Notes: a model not told the origin generated them from the sequence alone. 64,000 bases of DNA from Apostichopus japonicus (GCF_037975245.1 NC_092577.1:18416398-18480397); one strand, 5' to 3'. Shown: positions 34,603 to 46,408, numbered from the stretch's first letter. Numbers and translations: made by a program.

Positions 34603-34804
34603 CTCTGTAAGTGGTCTTATATAAATGCATGAGCGTTTTAGCCCAACCCACGTGTTGATGGCATGAGGGCAATTAACACCTTCTGGAAAAGGTTCCAGCT
34701 TTCTGCCACTGCTTTGCTGGTCCACAGGGACACAACTGAAACTGAACACCTTCCAGAGATGGAAATTCTTGTTTCAGCCGCATTAAGAAGTTTGTGCAAG
34801 AGAG
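34603..34804 (-). CDS. HECT/UBX-like ligase gene, first visible exon, one frame break
   Basis: The acceptor TTCCTTTGCAG precedes 34804 and the donor ACAGAG|GTATAG follows 34603. It starts Phe-Leu-Met-Arg-Leu-Lys-Gln-Glu-Phe-Pro-Ser-Leu-Glu in one frame and ends with CIYIRPLTE in the next frame. Both parts resemble what precedes the zinc element in animal HECT proteins of the G2E3-like class ('FPsL....' and 'IYIRPLq'), from memory of the family. The frame changes by one base between about 34700 and 34760. The end is phase 0, in step with the next exon. Upstream exons were not identified; the plus-strand exons at 61-63 kb may show what a family N-terminus looks like. Confidence 0.5.
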
Positions 34805-37800
34805 CTGCAAAGGAAGGCATAATTTCTTTTGATAACCTTGGCTGGTGTCAACTGTTGAAAGAAGAGATAAATACATGCAATTATTCATGAATCATTGCAT
34901 TACAAGTTAAGTCAGATGATCAAATTTGATTTTACTTAAAATGGTATAAACTTATCTCTGTCTACTATAGTCCGTTAAAGATATATAGCTATAGCTATGA
35001 GTTTGAATCAAGTTTCCCCTATTGAGTTAGCCAGATTACAAGGTTTTCAGTTTTTGACCCATATTGATCTTAAATGACCTTCACCTCTTATAAAAAAAAT
35101 TATGGTTCATCGGCGCAATATGGCTATGATACGTATGAATGTTTGAATTTCATCCAGCATTCCCCTTTTGAAATATCCTGATTAGGAGCAGGCATCACAA
35201 AGTGGGTTTTGTATTTAATCTGAGAACTCCATAGAATTATTCTCTATCATAACCCTAACCATGACAATAACCTAACCATTGCTTAAATGTCTTTTGCCTT
35301 TTGTCCTATTGAATTTTTCTTCCTCGGACCTGAGGCTGAAAGTCTTTTTACAGGTCCTAGGACCTGCTGCAAAATCTGCCCACACACACGTACACGCCAA
35401 CGTGATGACATAGATTCATTTTACCTTGGGCAAGGAATACAAAATTATCGCTACAATCCCTACAGCATCAGAAGGTATTCAATTGAAAATTATGTAGGCT
35501 TTCAATTGTCCTTTGTACTAAAATTCCCTAGGCCCAACAATGGCATACAACCCATAACCAATGGGTCTACTGCACCATCAAGATCCATGAAAGCTTGATT
35601 GCATGGTACCTATTTACACAAGTGGACAGATATATAGATAATGATAAATATTCGATAAGTAGATAAGGAAAGAGCACAGTCACAATAGCTCAAGCATTTG
35701 TACTTTTCACATTGTTTTTCGTTGTGCCCGATCTGACTAAAATGTAAGTATTTGTGTCAGTTTTCTCCGCTTGTTGTGGTTGTCTCGATACAGCTATGGG
35801 GACACGTTGGAACTTGTTGAATCTTAAAATAGGAAAAATGAAATAAGTATATAAGTATATATAGCTCCATAAATGTGTCATAAACAGAAATTTTTAAATT
35901 AGGTACGTTTTCTGCACACACAAAAAACATGAATGTCTTATTCATCAGGCTGTAAAAATAGCGAACAAGCCTTGACTTATTTAAAAAGTCATGTTTTATC
36001 CTGCACTCCACTCACTGTAGTTGGCTTACTGTAGATGTTGTCTTACTATCCAAGTTCTGTTAAAGGGATAGTCCGGTGATGAATGAACCTGGCACATTGG
36101 AGACATCACAGTTGCACATTTTCTTTTCTTTTAATGTTACATTGTATCTATTAAAATAGATACTATAATATTAGCAGATAATTTTCTAAATTTAAATAAA
36201 TACCACAAACTTTGGCATACCATTTCAACGTAAAAGTAAGAAAAGTAAATACCAAAACAGGGTTTTCTTGCCAAAGAGCACTAATGACATCACAAATGTT
36301 TCTTATGCTAAATGAGCATTTTTAACATGAGCTTTCACTACTGAGTGTAGTTGTTGCACTATTTTTTTTTTAGCATTTACATATAGCATATAGGCTACCA
36401 AAACATAATGCATAATGGAGTTTCTGAAAACTTTTTATGTAAAAATACCTTAGCCCAGCTTGGGCAGAATAGGCTACACCAGAATGATCGTTTAAATAAG
36501 CAGTAAAACTCATGGGTGAAAGGGTGGCGCCAGTAGGGGAAAGGTTTTGGGGCTGTGTGTGTCCCAAACTCCCCAATCAACAAATGCTGCCCCCCCCCTT
36601 GGGATTGGTCATTACCATAGTAATATAACTGATGATCAATCAAACAGGCCACGCAATAGTGATAATTTAACTACACTCTCCAAAGTTAGGCCTAGGGGGC
36701 CTAGGCCTACTGTGCCGCGACTAATTCAAGGATGATCAGTTAAAATAAACAGCATAACAGTGCCCATTCAACAGATGATCAGCAGAAAATTCAATCATTT
36801 TCTTGTACTTTTGTAGTTTTTGACTCACACATCAATCCAACAATGCACCGTAGGCCCCTAGGCTACAAGCGATGTTTCAGGCTACAGCCTAAACCTAGGC
36901 CCCTAGCCTAGGCCTTACATTATGTAAAAAGGTATGGGCCTAGCTTATAGACCTTATCGCAAATAGGGGACCACAAAGCTTCTTGGGAAGAAATATTCTG
37001 AATGGTCCAGCTTGGCCCCATACACAAATGACATTGTAAATTTACTTTCGTTTATTAGGTTTGGTAATTTTCTTAAGAAAATTGTTAGGTTTCTTTTGAC
37101 TGACTGAGAAAATGTGTGGGTTTTCTTTGATCCATAGTCGTCGGTAAACATTCTTGTATCAGCTGATCGTGGAAAGATTTACCATTGCCTGGCTACGATA
37201 AGATCGATGGGACGGACAGTGGTCGTAATAATCCTTCCCAGAATGCAATTATGAAAGCGCACTCTTCCAATTTGCGATAAGGCCTAGGACCTATGCTGTT
37301 TTTAATAGGAATGGGGCCTTTTAAGTTTAGGCCTAGGGGCTAAGCTATGACTAAACTAACTTATTATGGAGTAATTTTAGAATACAGGGCCACTCGATGA
37401 TTCTATCTGAGCATCAGGATGCGCAGTCTTACTCCAGTACGTATGTGATGTGGATTCAAAATGAAATACGTGGTGCAATTTTAGAGGGCGTCGTAGGTGT
37501 ACGGATGCCTTTTAAGAACGACACACTATTGATGTGGACACACTATTAGATCTACTATTGATGTCGACACACTATTACTAACGACACACTATTAAGTCCA
37601 TTCCTAGTGGATGCGCGGATGCGGAGTCAAAATCAAGTACGAACATGTCAAATACAAGGATCATAAATGCATGATTGGTTATATAAATCACATTTCTGAT
37701 CAAGGATACACAAGCTTGAAATTAACATAAAAAGAAATTGAACACAATATTATTTACATAAGGAAATATTTCAACATGAAACTAAAGCACTAACGATACG

Positions 37801-39247
37801 AAAATACCATGAAAATTAACACTTCTGTACAACTTAAAATATCATGTATTTACAACTTCACATATCTCCTATAAAGCACGGTCGCGTAGTAATTAAAGAA
37901 GGGAGTTGTCACTAAAGGGGATTTTCTGAAAAGCTCTTGAAATCTATTGGACGGATATCAAGTTTTATATATTTACTTATGTATATACCGCAAAATATAA
38001 GTTATAATGGTGTGCAGCAGTCTAATAGTATTGAAAATTGTTCTGTTTTTGATTTCATCTATTTATATTCTTTTTAGTATAGCGCCATCCTTTCCTTTGG
38101 ACTATTGACACGTTTTTCATCTCAGGAGCATGGCTTGTTTTAGGTGCACAAATTGAACCTTAATCTAAACTCATATGTTCTATCCTTGGAGTGTGATAGT
38201 CTGTAAGTATTTGTTGTATTTTTGACTGCTATTTAGGATCACAAGATTATAAATCATAGTTATTATTGGCCAGCTTTTTATGTGTTTTGTGAGGTGCCCT
38301 AATTTTTCTACGATCCATTTTATGTATTACCGCAGACCAATTCCACTACGTTCCTGTATTACATTGTTACTTACGGTTCTTGAGATTTGCCTACTTGGGC
38401 TCACACGTTACCTGGTTGTTAGGGTTTTTTGTTGCAGTCATACTAGGTTCTTTATTGTAGAAATATTTGGTACATATTTTATTATTGCGTGTACTTGACA
38501 TCTATTATTGGGTATTCTATTACCTTCACAGCTCATTCAGGATGTTTCGTTACCCTTGGGCTTCTAATTACGTGTTATGTTAGCATTGTTATTTTTGCGT
38601 AATGTGCGTACAGGGTACATGTAGCTAACATTTTGGTTGTACGGAGTTTCGGTTACACCATTGTTGACTGAATTTATATACAGTTACGTATTATGTGTTC
38701 CCTACGTTGTCATTGTAGTATATATGGCTGGACAGTTTTCGGATAACCACAAGTATGACATACAGCACTGATTTACCTTGCCTATGTTATCTTTAGTCAG
38801 GAATGTCACTTTCTTGTGGCAAAGGTTATCTAGCCTTGTTTTTATAACATGTTCATTATTCTAACCTTGTTATTTAGACAGTTTTCCTTTGTTTCTTTCA
38901 GTATTACCATCTATTACCATCTACTCACTCCAGTGGCGGAGCTAGGGGTATTGGTCAGGAGGGGCGACACGATTTAAGCGGAGCCCCACCACTGGTTGGC
39001 GCGTAGCGTACAGAAATTTTTCCTGGCTAATTTGTCGAAAAAAACAATAAATAGGTGTCATCGCCAAATTACACCAACAAAATGTGACAAATGTCAATAA
39101 GTACATGAGCGCAATAAAAAAAAACAATAATCTACAATAAGTAGAAAGTGGTAAAGAGCTGAAAAGGGCGCCAGCAGCCCATTTTACCCCCCTCCCGCCC
39201 CCTGACTGTATGAAAGTTTTAATGATGGCAGTTTTAATGATGGCGGT
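34805..39247. other. No confident gene; repeats and TAGGCCTA-rich DNA
   Basis: Holds a hairpin-ended repeat end (35290-35440), a TTAAAGGGATAGTCC motif near 36062, several TAGGCCTA clusters (36690-36720, 36850-36920, 37280-37345), and a short block repeating ACACACTATT about four times (37518-37593). The fragment at 38931 starts CAGTGGCGGAGCTAG like a hAT end, but I could not find its partner. Minus-strand frames at 35757-36011 and 36954-37151 have no recognised content. Confidence 0.4.
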
Positions 39248-39658
39248 TTAGTCAGTTCTGTCGAAATACGTCTTAACTAAATGTTCACTTTCAATGACAG
39301 CTGATCTTATATTCTCCGTTATTCTGGAATGTGATAGCTTGTTAAACTGAGCTACATAACTCTCCTTAGAAAATAGTGTCCATGCTCTCACTTCATCCGG
39401 CACTTTCTTCAAGAAAACAGTGATGGGCTTTGTCCTCGGTACCTTTACTTTAATTACCTTACCAAAATCATTAAATTCTCGTAATGCGGCGCTGAATTCT
39501 TTATCACAAATTTTTCGCAAAGGACGCGGTCCAGAACATTTGAAAGCCCGTATCGTAATAGCACGTCCAGGAAACAGACAAATAGCCCTCTGAATATCCT
39601 CAACTAAAGGCTGCTGGCGTACCTGTTCCAGTACCGAGGCAGAGATGTCAGTGATCAT
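39248..39658 (-). CDS. Winged-helix-like exon, possible C-terminus of the P-loop gene
   Basis: A 136-codon frame starting right after an acceptor-like tract (TTTTTTTTCCAAG) and ending in TGA at 39248. It opens Met-Ile-Thr-Asp-Ile-Ser, has Gln-Gln-Pro-Leu-Val-Glu-Asp-Ile-Gln-Arg-Ala-Ile-Cys-Leu-Phe-Pro-Gly-Arg and later Phe-Gly-Lys-Val-Ile-Lys-Val-Lys-Val, a helix-turn-helix-wing type layout. I do not recognise a named family. Its orientation and position suggest it could be the C-terminal exon of the DUF3987-like gene 3 kb upstream on the same strand, with the Merlin element in the intron. This linkage is inferred. Confidence 0.4.
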   Translation of the reverse strand: MITDISASVLEQVRQQPLVEDIQRAICLFPGRAITIRAFKCSGPRPLRKICDKEFSAALREFNDFGKVIKVKVPRTKPITVFLKKVPDEVRAWTLFSKESYVAQFNKLSHSRITENIRSAVIESEHLVKTYFDRTD

Positions 39659-40940
39659 CTTGGAAAAAAAACCTCAAAGTTGGTTACACTGCAGATCTAA
39701 CATACTAAATCACATTTGGATTGTACACTAATTTGATGTCCTTTACGAAGGCATTGAAAATGGATTCACCAGCATGTGAGTACCGGTACAACTAGAGCAC
39801 CAATGGTGCAGAAGCTCATACCTTTTCGAGCTTAAAAATGTAGGGCCCACAAAACTTTATGGCCCACCAAATTTCAGGCCATTTTTCAGATTCCACCAAT
39901 TTTGAGCCCATGAGGGATAACCCCCCCTCCCCCCTTCGTTAGCAGAATCCTGGCCACACCACTGGCTATAATTTCTATTTCCCCCTTTAAATCCTATTTT
40001 ACCCACTCTCTCAAACAATTCCACTGACCTACCCTATTAAACTTTCTCCCCTCTACCTGAGTAGACCTGAAGTACTCCTGCACTCGTTGCCAAATTTTGG
40101 CTGGCTGCCTACATACCTCAGGCTCAAAGACTTCTAAGAATCGGCAAGTGCTGATTGGCTGTAGGGCTCTCACGCTTACAGTTCAACAGTTAATAACAAC
40201 TCCACTAACAGCCTCTGCAGAGCTTAACCACAAATGTAAACAAACACTGCAGAGACTGGCAGACAAATTAAAGGAGCTTTGGCAAAAGGTGAAGACTCAG
40301 ATTTTTTGTAAACAATGGGGATTAATTGTAATTAATTAACTTTTGACCAAAAATTATTAGGCATCACCTTATTCATACACAATCCAACAATCATCAGTTC
40401 AACTTTGAATATGATCCATCAAAATCTTGAGGAGATTGAGATATTTGAAAATATTACAAAGAATGACCCCCGATGACCCCCTAAATGACAGTTGACCTCA
40501 ATTTTACGAACACCCCTCGTAACTGTCATCCCGAGGAACGTTGTGACCAAGTTTCATTATAACTGGCCATACACTGTACGAACAGGAGCAATTTGAAAAT
40601 ATAGGGCCGCGGCCCGGGCCACAAAAGTCCCCTAGTTGATCTTTGATCTCAAATTCATGAACACCCTGAAGGTAAAACTTCCATAGTACTATCATGACAA
40701 ACCCTCAACATTGTACCATGGAATCTGTAGGAGAAGCATTTTGCGTATTTCCACAAAATGGCCCATTACGGCCCACAGGTGACCTTTGACCCCAAATTTC
40801 GGACCATCTCTGATGACCCTATACCCAATGGTCCTTGTGTCCAAGTTTCATGAAATTCATCAAACATTGTGCGAGTGGGAGCGGTTTTACCAATTGTTGA
40901 CGGATAGAGTGATAGAATGATAGACGCCGCACTGTAACAA
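39659..40940. repeat. Interspersed repeat with TGACCTTTGACCCC phrases
   Basis: Between 40340 and 40940 the sequence has repeated 'GACCCC / CCAAGTTTCATNAAATTCAT / GTACCAT' phrases and a TGACCTTTGACCCCAAATTT block, typical of an old non-coding repeat. It ends at the 30-bp palindrome 40941-40970. The part 39780-39830 (GCACCAATGGTGCAGAAGCTCATA) resembles 26930-26956. Confidence 0.5.
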
Positions 40941-40970
40941 TAGCTCACACCAGCATGCTGGTATGAGCTA
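40941..40970. repeat. 30-bp near-perfect palindrome at a repeat terminus
   Basis: TAGCTCACACCAGCA pairs with TGCTGGTATGAGCTA with one mismatch. It lies exactly where the Merlin transposase frame gives way to the repeat at 40340-40940. Confidence 0.8.
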
Positions 40971-41783
40971 AATATTCCGCTATATAATAGTCATAGTGAC
41001 ATTTCCTGCTTCCGTGTGTTGGCAGACTTGCCTTCAGGTGCCTCCAATGACCTTCAATTTTGTTAGTGTGGGAACCACCTTCATTCACAAACTCTTTGGA
41101 ATGATTGACACTTTCATGGTGGTAGCCATAATCGTTTAAGCATTTGTAAGCTGCCCGGCAATCAGAAATGATAGTTGTCCCTGGTTCTATCCATTTTTGT
41201 ATCAAGGGAATAAGGCTGTCTTTGTCTCTCTTTTCAACAGTTTCGATGAAACATTTCCTAGACCCTTCCTCAATTCCTCCGAAAACCCATTGCCCCTCTC
41301 CTCTGTGGCCTCTGTTGTACTTTTTTTTTCTATCTTACTTTCGTCAATCTGGACTCTTTTCCCCACACCTCCAACTTTAACTCTGGTCTTAGTCATAATG
41401 ACATCGCAGCACTCTCTACAAAACATATCCCAGTCTACACCAGTATTTGGGCTAAGCCTTAGCTGGTCCCTGATTTGAGTTTGGGGTTAAGTTCATACTC
41501 CACCAATAAGTAAATTTCAAAATCTCCTCAAGCGAGAGGTTACTGTGCTCGAACCAAGAGCCTTTGCGAATCGACATGTCAGTTTTATGTCTTTTTCCGT
41601 TGAATTGCCTGCGACATTCCCACTTCACGCCATCCTTCCTATCATTAGTCTGAACAAGTTCCATTGCACAATCACACAAATGGCACTTTCTCCCTGATGA
41701 AATTAAGCCTTCATCCCAACACCATAAAATATTATTACATATGTCATCGTACGTTATAAAAGATGAACTTCTCCAGGAGCTTC
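40971..41783 (-). pseudogene. Merlin-type (ISXO2/IS1016-like) transposase, decayed
   Basis: Reading from 41783 down: a Cys-His-Leu-Cys..Trp-Glu-Cys-Arg zinc motif; then Lys-Gly-Ser-Trp-Phe; then Leu-Ser-Leu-Glu-Glu-Ile-Leu; then Val-Gln-Ile-Asp-Glu-Ser-Lys with the first catalytic Asp (41320-41360); then Thr-Ile-Ile-Ser-Asp-Cys with the second Asp; and VNHSKEFVNEGGSHTNKIEG with the final Glu. This is the DDE layout of ISXO2-like/Merlin transposases. Frames change between the zinc region, the first Asp and the second Asp, so at least two indels are present. The C-terminus is cut at about 40970 by the palindrome-ended repeat. Terminal inverted repeats were not found. Confidence 0.8.
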
Positions 41784-41868
41784 TGCAATATGTGGACGGG
41801 TTTTGCTCACCTTTACACTTAATTGCTATACAATAGTATAGCCCAATACAGTACTAATAGTTACGTTT

Positions 41869-42067
41869 GCTTTTTACGTGACCCGTCGAGCGGGATACAA
41901 AACGTCACGGCCAAACGGCACTACCAAACCAGCCCATTCTTACAAACGAAACTGAGGTCAAGCGAGCCAAAAAAAAGTACAAACGCCCACCGACCTGTAC
42001 AGACAAAACGCCCAACCACCCACTGAAACATTAAAAAAACCACAAAAGGACGACCAGCACGCAGCGA
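41869..42067 (-). repeat. Retrotransposed 3' fragment, copy 2, with 13-bp TSD
   Basis: Flanked by AATAGTTACGTTT at 41856-41868 and 42068-42080. The first ~130 bp (from 41869) match copy 1 at 1427-1559, including the common end CTTTTTACGTGACCCG; this copy extends about 65 bp further in the 5' direction (minus strand). Two independent insertions with different target duplications but one shared 3' edge define a non-LTR or SINE family. Confidence 0.8.
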
Positions 42068-42656
42068 AATAGTTACGTTTAAACTGTGTTAACGCCTAAA
42101 CCTTTCACCCTATTATATAATAGAATAGCCCAGAATAGAAACCGGCAAGATCTGGAACTAGCTCCATTAATTGAAAGGACGCTACCAGTTTCGTGGAAGC
42201 TTTATGGTCAACTGTTACATAACATTTACATTTGTTTTCACATGTCATGAAGTGGCCTTAATAACTATGACCAATTGTCGGTGAACATCAGACAATATAC
42301 TTGTGGTGTGCAAACTAAGTTTGGCAGTGAAGATATATTCTTCATGTTTTTCTTTAAATAAAGAAATACTTATGAATAAAATATGCCCAGTGTGAGGCGA
42401 TCGATTTATCGATTTATACAACATGAATTTTCAAATGATATACACGAAGAAATTAGAATTTTGATAATTCAGGTCAAATTTAGGTTAAAAAAATCTGTGA
42501 CTTCATCCAAATTTTAACTTGCGTTGTATTAACTTCGCCCCTTTTCCGCGCCCGTAAGAAATAATCTTGGTGTGCAAACCGGTTTGATGTAAAGCTAAAT
42601 GTTTTCATTGTATGTTAGGCTTATTGTCACAAACTAATTATTTAATTAAAGGAGAC

Positions 42657-44434
42657 CTACTGGGTCTCACAGAAGTTGACAAAATACACAGCACCTTGAA
42701 CTGCTGCCATCGGAATCTGACTGTCAGGAGAACGCATTGAGTCGACAGAGTGTAAAAGTTGTAGTGTGATGTCACAAAACACGTGTAAACAAAGCGAAAC
42801 GCGGGCAATCATGTCAACTTTCTTAGATTTGGGAGTGACAGTTCCTTTTGAAATCGCTTCATTCATTTCTGGGATAAATTCTGTTTCCATTTACTGCAGA
42901 TAGTTAGCGGAATCTTAAAAAAATGTGTAAGATGTCGTGGTTATGTCGCTAATTGCTGACATTATTGTTAGAAATGTGAGGCAACTTGGCGAATCCTCCA
43001 GCCCCCGTTTAGAATGACGCGACTCTTCTGGGTTGGTCGTAATCATAGCGGCACATGTATTAAAAAACGGTCAATTAGGCCCTGTCCTTGATTGAAAACT
43101 ACCAATAACTTTGCCAACGGAAACATTTGAATGCACCCGAGTATGACAAATGGAGTGAGCGCAGAAATGTTCGTTTCATTCTTTGTGGCATAGTTCAAAG
43201 AACACTGTTCACCTGAAAAAAGCTCACATAAAAAGGCACTGTCATTTGTCTCATTTTCCGACTTCAGAAGTCGCGAAAGCGAGTCAAAAATCTCCGCGCT
43301 AATAAGAAAGCCTTCCTTGTTCTCTGACAATTTTTTGGTGAGTCCTGACACAGTGGATTTTTGGATGATTGGATCAGGAAAATCCTTATCTTCCGCTATC
43401 TGTTTAATAGGGTCCATGGCAGCAAGTTTAAGAGCTTGGCTTTTACCGGAGGTCCAGTCAACAAATGGAAAATATTAGTGTTCTGTATGTGTCCACTTGG
43501 CATTTGTAGTGTTGACTTCCTGGCAATAACAAATGCACATGCAGAAATAATGCAGGACAATAAACGTCCACTGCACGAACTAACTGCCTTGGCGCTATGC
43601 TCCATGAAAGAAGAGACCCTTGCAGGAAAAACATTTGTAACATGAAAGTCCAGAGAAGTCAACCTACGGTGCAATTTCGTCGAAGTTTCTTCTTGCTGCT
43701 TGACTATTTTGTTAAGTGCCATGTTCACATGTAGGAGTAGGTGTCTCGAACTGAAACCACTATGATAAAAGGGCATGGACATCAATAATCAATCGGGTGG
43801 CGCATGCTCATTGAAGTGAAACAAACAGCAAAGACTTTCACTGGATTGGTCTATGCTCCATACATCTTGAAACTGCTATTGTACCATTTTCTCTTAAAGC
43901 TTTCTTAATAGAAAAATGAGTGGTGCAAAGGTAAATACCCCAAAAATATTCACAATAAATTATCTCGATGTCTCAAATCCCGCATGTTCATTCCTTCCAT
44001 GATCGTAAGGCCCCAGGTAGGTATCGATAAAGGAGGGTTCGTAGATCAAAATAGAACCACACGTTGCTATGACTCTCAAAACGAGACATGATGTAAAGTA
44101 CTTGGTAATATCTCTTATTCAATGCCTTTACATTCCAATGTTGTGAAAATAACATCCACGTCGCAACAACCTGTGGCGCACACCCATTGCCAACTTAAAA
44201 TAAAAATAACTTGAAGCACGAAGTGTCTGAAATAGGCTTCTCCCCAAAAAAGTTTTCGTATTTAATTGGCCAGTTGGACAAGGGAAAAAACAGATCACCA
44301 TTAATTGCAGTTAACAGTTCTCGTCTCTTTCGCTTAATTAGTGATTCTGGCATCAATGAAATGTCTTTCATCAACTGATGCAATTCCTCTTTATTTACAA
44401 AATCCATAAGGGCTGAAGCCATATTAGATATCAA
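42657..44434 (-). CDS. DUF3987-like P-loop NTPase gene (several exons, one frame break)
   Basis: Pieces in order from 44434: an N-terminal helical exon (44434-44195); a second piece (43785-43440) with a helical entry and the start of Walker A, Thr-Gly-Pro-Pro; then from 43435 Gly-Lys-Ser-Gln-Ala-Leu-Lys-Leu-Ala-Ala in the adjacent frame, so one base is missing inside Walker A (about 43438-43458). Next come Gly-Phe-Leu-Ile-Ser-Ala-Glu-Ile-Phe-Asp (Walker B region) and Gly-Leu-Ile-Asp-Arg-Phe-Leu-Ile with an Arg in the sensor/finger position (43417-43043). A last exon (42890-42657, acceptor CTATCTGCAG) is helical. This layout matches DUF3987, a family known mainly from bacterial primase/helicase-like proteins and from some invertebrate repeats. 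Whether it is a host gene or a mobile-element protein is open. Confidence 0.5.
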
Positions 44435-45250
44435 AAATTTAAATCAAACACCTGCAAATGTGTAACATCCAGTTCAGCAAAGCATGCAAAAGTTTACAGA
44501 TCCAGTACAATGTTCACTGTCAAAAACACCACATATTATAGTCAGATAGAGCAACAATTATAATATTGACTTGCGACCTGCCGAGTACATGTACACGTAA
44601 TTACGTAATAGCCGAAGCTGAATACGGTGGCAGTTTACAAGTTTTAACTGCATTGTACGGAACCTTAGAAGGAACATAAAATTGACGACATATTCACTCG
44701 ACAAATTGTCGAGTTGTTAAATTGGTAACATGACAAATACGATTAACTCTTGAAAATGTGTAAAGCTCTTGAAAATGTGTAAAATTGTGGTTTTGCATAG
44801 CAGTGGATTTTGTCCATAACTGAAAACTCGAGCTTTATGTTCTCAAGAATTTGACGTCTTCTGTACGCTTCCGTAGTAGTGACGCTAGTACCGTGATTCA
44901 GACACACACATACGTACAATACCGTGCGTTAGCTACATGAGGGCATTAAACTGGCCCAATCATAAGCGGATTAAGGACTGAATTCAGGAAGGTGAAATTG
45001 GAAATAAACTGTCGATAGTTTATGAGATGCAGATAAGGACAAATGGTCGGGAGTTTATCGATGCAGGTGAGGATATTGACATAAGTAATAAAACTACAGA
45101 CACACCGCGCATCCGGATGCTGGGAAGAGTTAATGAATGGCCCTGTATTCTATAATTGTTTGCTTATTATTGGGTCCTCTCCAATTCAGGCACTGTTACT
45201 GTAACGTTAGTGTTAGGCGTAGTCCTATAGCCTAACGTAAGGCCCTAACT
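44435..45250. other. No gene recognised
   Basis: Possible upstream region of the P-loop gene. The sequence is unremarkable apart from the palindrome at 45250-45271. Confidence 0.35.
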
Positions 45251-45271
45251 TAGGGCCTAGCTAGGCCCTAA
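45250..45271. repeat. 22-bp perfect palindrome in a TAGGCC-rich stretch
   Basis: TTAGGGCCTAG followed by its exact reverse complement CTAGGCCCTAA; it sits among further GGCCCTAA copies (45205-45290). Confidence 0.8.
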
Positions 45272-45499
45272 CCGGGGGCCCTAACGTAGTTACTTACTCA
45301 CCAACGAATTCGGTGGGAAAATTCCTTGAAGTTGTAGGCATAACTGATGAGTGATGTGATGAATGAGGCCTGTTTGCCACTCGATTGGAAAGGTTATGAA
45401 GTCTTTCTTGAAATTCTTGGATCCTATTTGGGTCCATTTTGTGTTGTTCTGTCGTTACAGTCATTAACTGTCTTAAAACTATATCTCTTGCACTTGTAT

Positions 45500-46408
45500 G
45501 TTGTACTAACGCGTCACAGGTGGAATTGTGTGCGTTTCATTCAGACGTTATCACCCACACGGCCAACCATAGAGGAGTACTACCGTGTTGCAGTATTTGT
45601 GGATCACTTCCTGTGCCAGCCCATAAAAATCTGCTGAGTGGGTTTATGTGCCTCATTCCAGATGGTAGCTCACCCAATTCCACTACCCTACAACGACAAC
45701 AAATGGAAAAACTTGCTGAAAAGTATGCCGGTGATGTAGCCTGTGACAAAGTGACTGCAATAGGTGAACTTGGAACTCTGGTACAGACGAGTAGCGTCCA
45801 TGGAATCAACCCGTAGAACCGCCCTTCATGCTCTGAGAGTATGTGACGTCGATATTTTCCCCACCGTCTGGAGGCTAATCAAGATTCTAACCACGCTACC
45901 CGTGTCAACAAGTAGCAGTAAAAGGTAAAAACTTACATAATTCGAAGGGGGAGGTGGGGGAATGAAGCGTCCTACGTCAACGTTCGAGAGCAATACAGAG
46001 GGGTAAGAAATACTGTGCTGATATTTTCAGTCAAAAATTAGCCATTGTCCTCCTGCCCCTTGCTGCTGCTACTATCTGGCTGTACCCACTGTGAGAGAAG
46101 GGGCGTTGTCAGTAACTCACTGTACTCATACCTTGTTAATTCCATTCACTTTCATTGTTAATGAACTTTGAGTCTTGAGAAAATTACACTAATCAATCAT
46201 TTTGATAACATTTCTAAAAATCATAAATTTCAATATCTTTTTACAGGTCTTTCTCCACCCTGCGAAGACTTTATACGTTCTTGGCCCGGGCCAAGAACGT
46301 ATAAATGGGCTAGCGTTATTGAATATCCACAGAGATGTTCCTGTCAGCGCAGATGTCATTCTAACTGACTTGGCGAAGAAGCCGAGAAGATTGGACTTTC
46401 GTCTGTAA
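45500..46408 (+). pseudogene. hAT transposase C-terminal exons (DUF4371/dimerisation type)
   Basis: The first part reads Pro-Thr-Ile-Glu-Glu-Tyr-Tyr-Arg-Val in one frame and, after frame changes, TRRTALHALRVCDVDIFPTV then Leu-Pro-Val-Ser-Thr-Ser-Ser-Ser-Lys-Arg at 45802-45925. The last block is the hAT dimerisation motif. A donor (AAAAG|GTAAAA) ends this exon. The acceptor TTTTTACAG near 46246 opens the next, which continues in phase with Ser-Phe-Ser-Thr-Leu-Arg-Arg-Leu and ends with GLALLNIHRD and KKPRRLDFRL before TAA at 46408. The second exon is disrupted by a 36-bp palindrome (46270-46305) that shifts the frame. Further N-terminal exons were not identified. Confidence 0.7.
46270..46305. 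repeat. 36-bp perfect palindrome inside the hAT exon
   Basis: TTTATACGTTCTTGGCCC is followed at once by its exact reverse complement, without a spacer. The frame before it (Leu-Arg-Arg-Leu-Tyr) and after it (Glu-Arg-Ile-Asn-Gly-Leu-Ala) are both hAT-like but do not join. Confidence 0.9.

Noticed and set aside
38931-39960. A hAT element starting CAGTGGCGGAGCTAG
   Set aside because: A loosely similar CCACACCACTG near 39955 is not a good partner and no 8-bp duplication is present.
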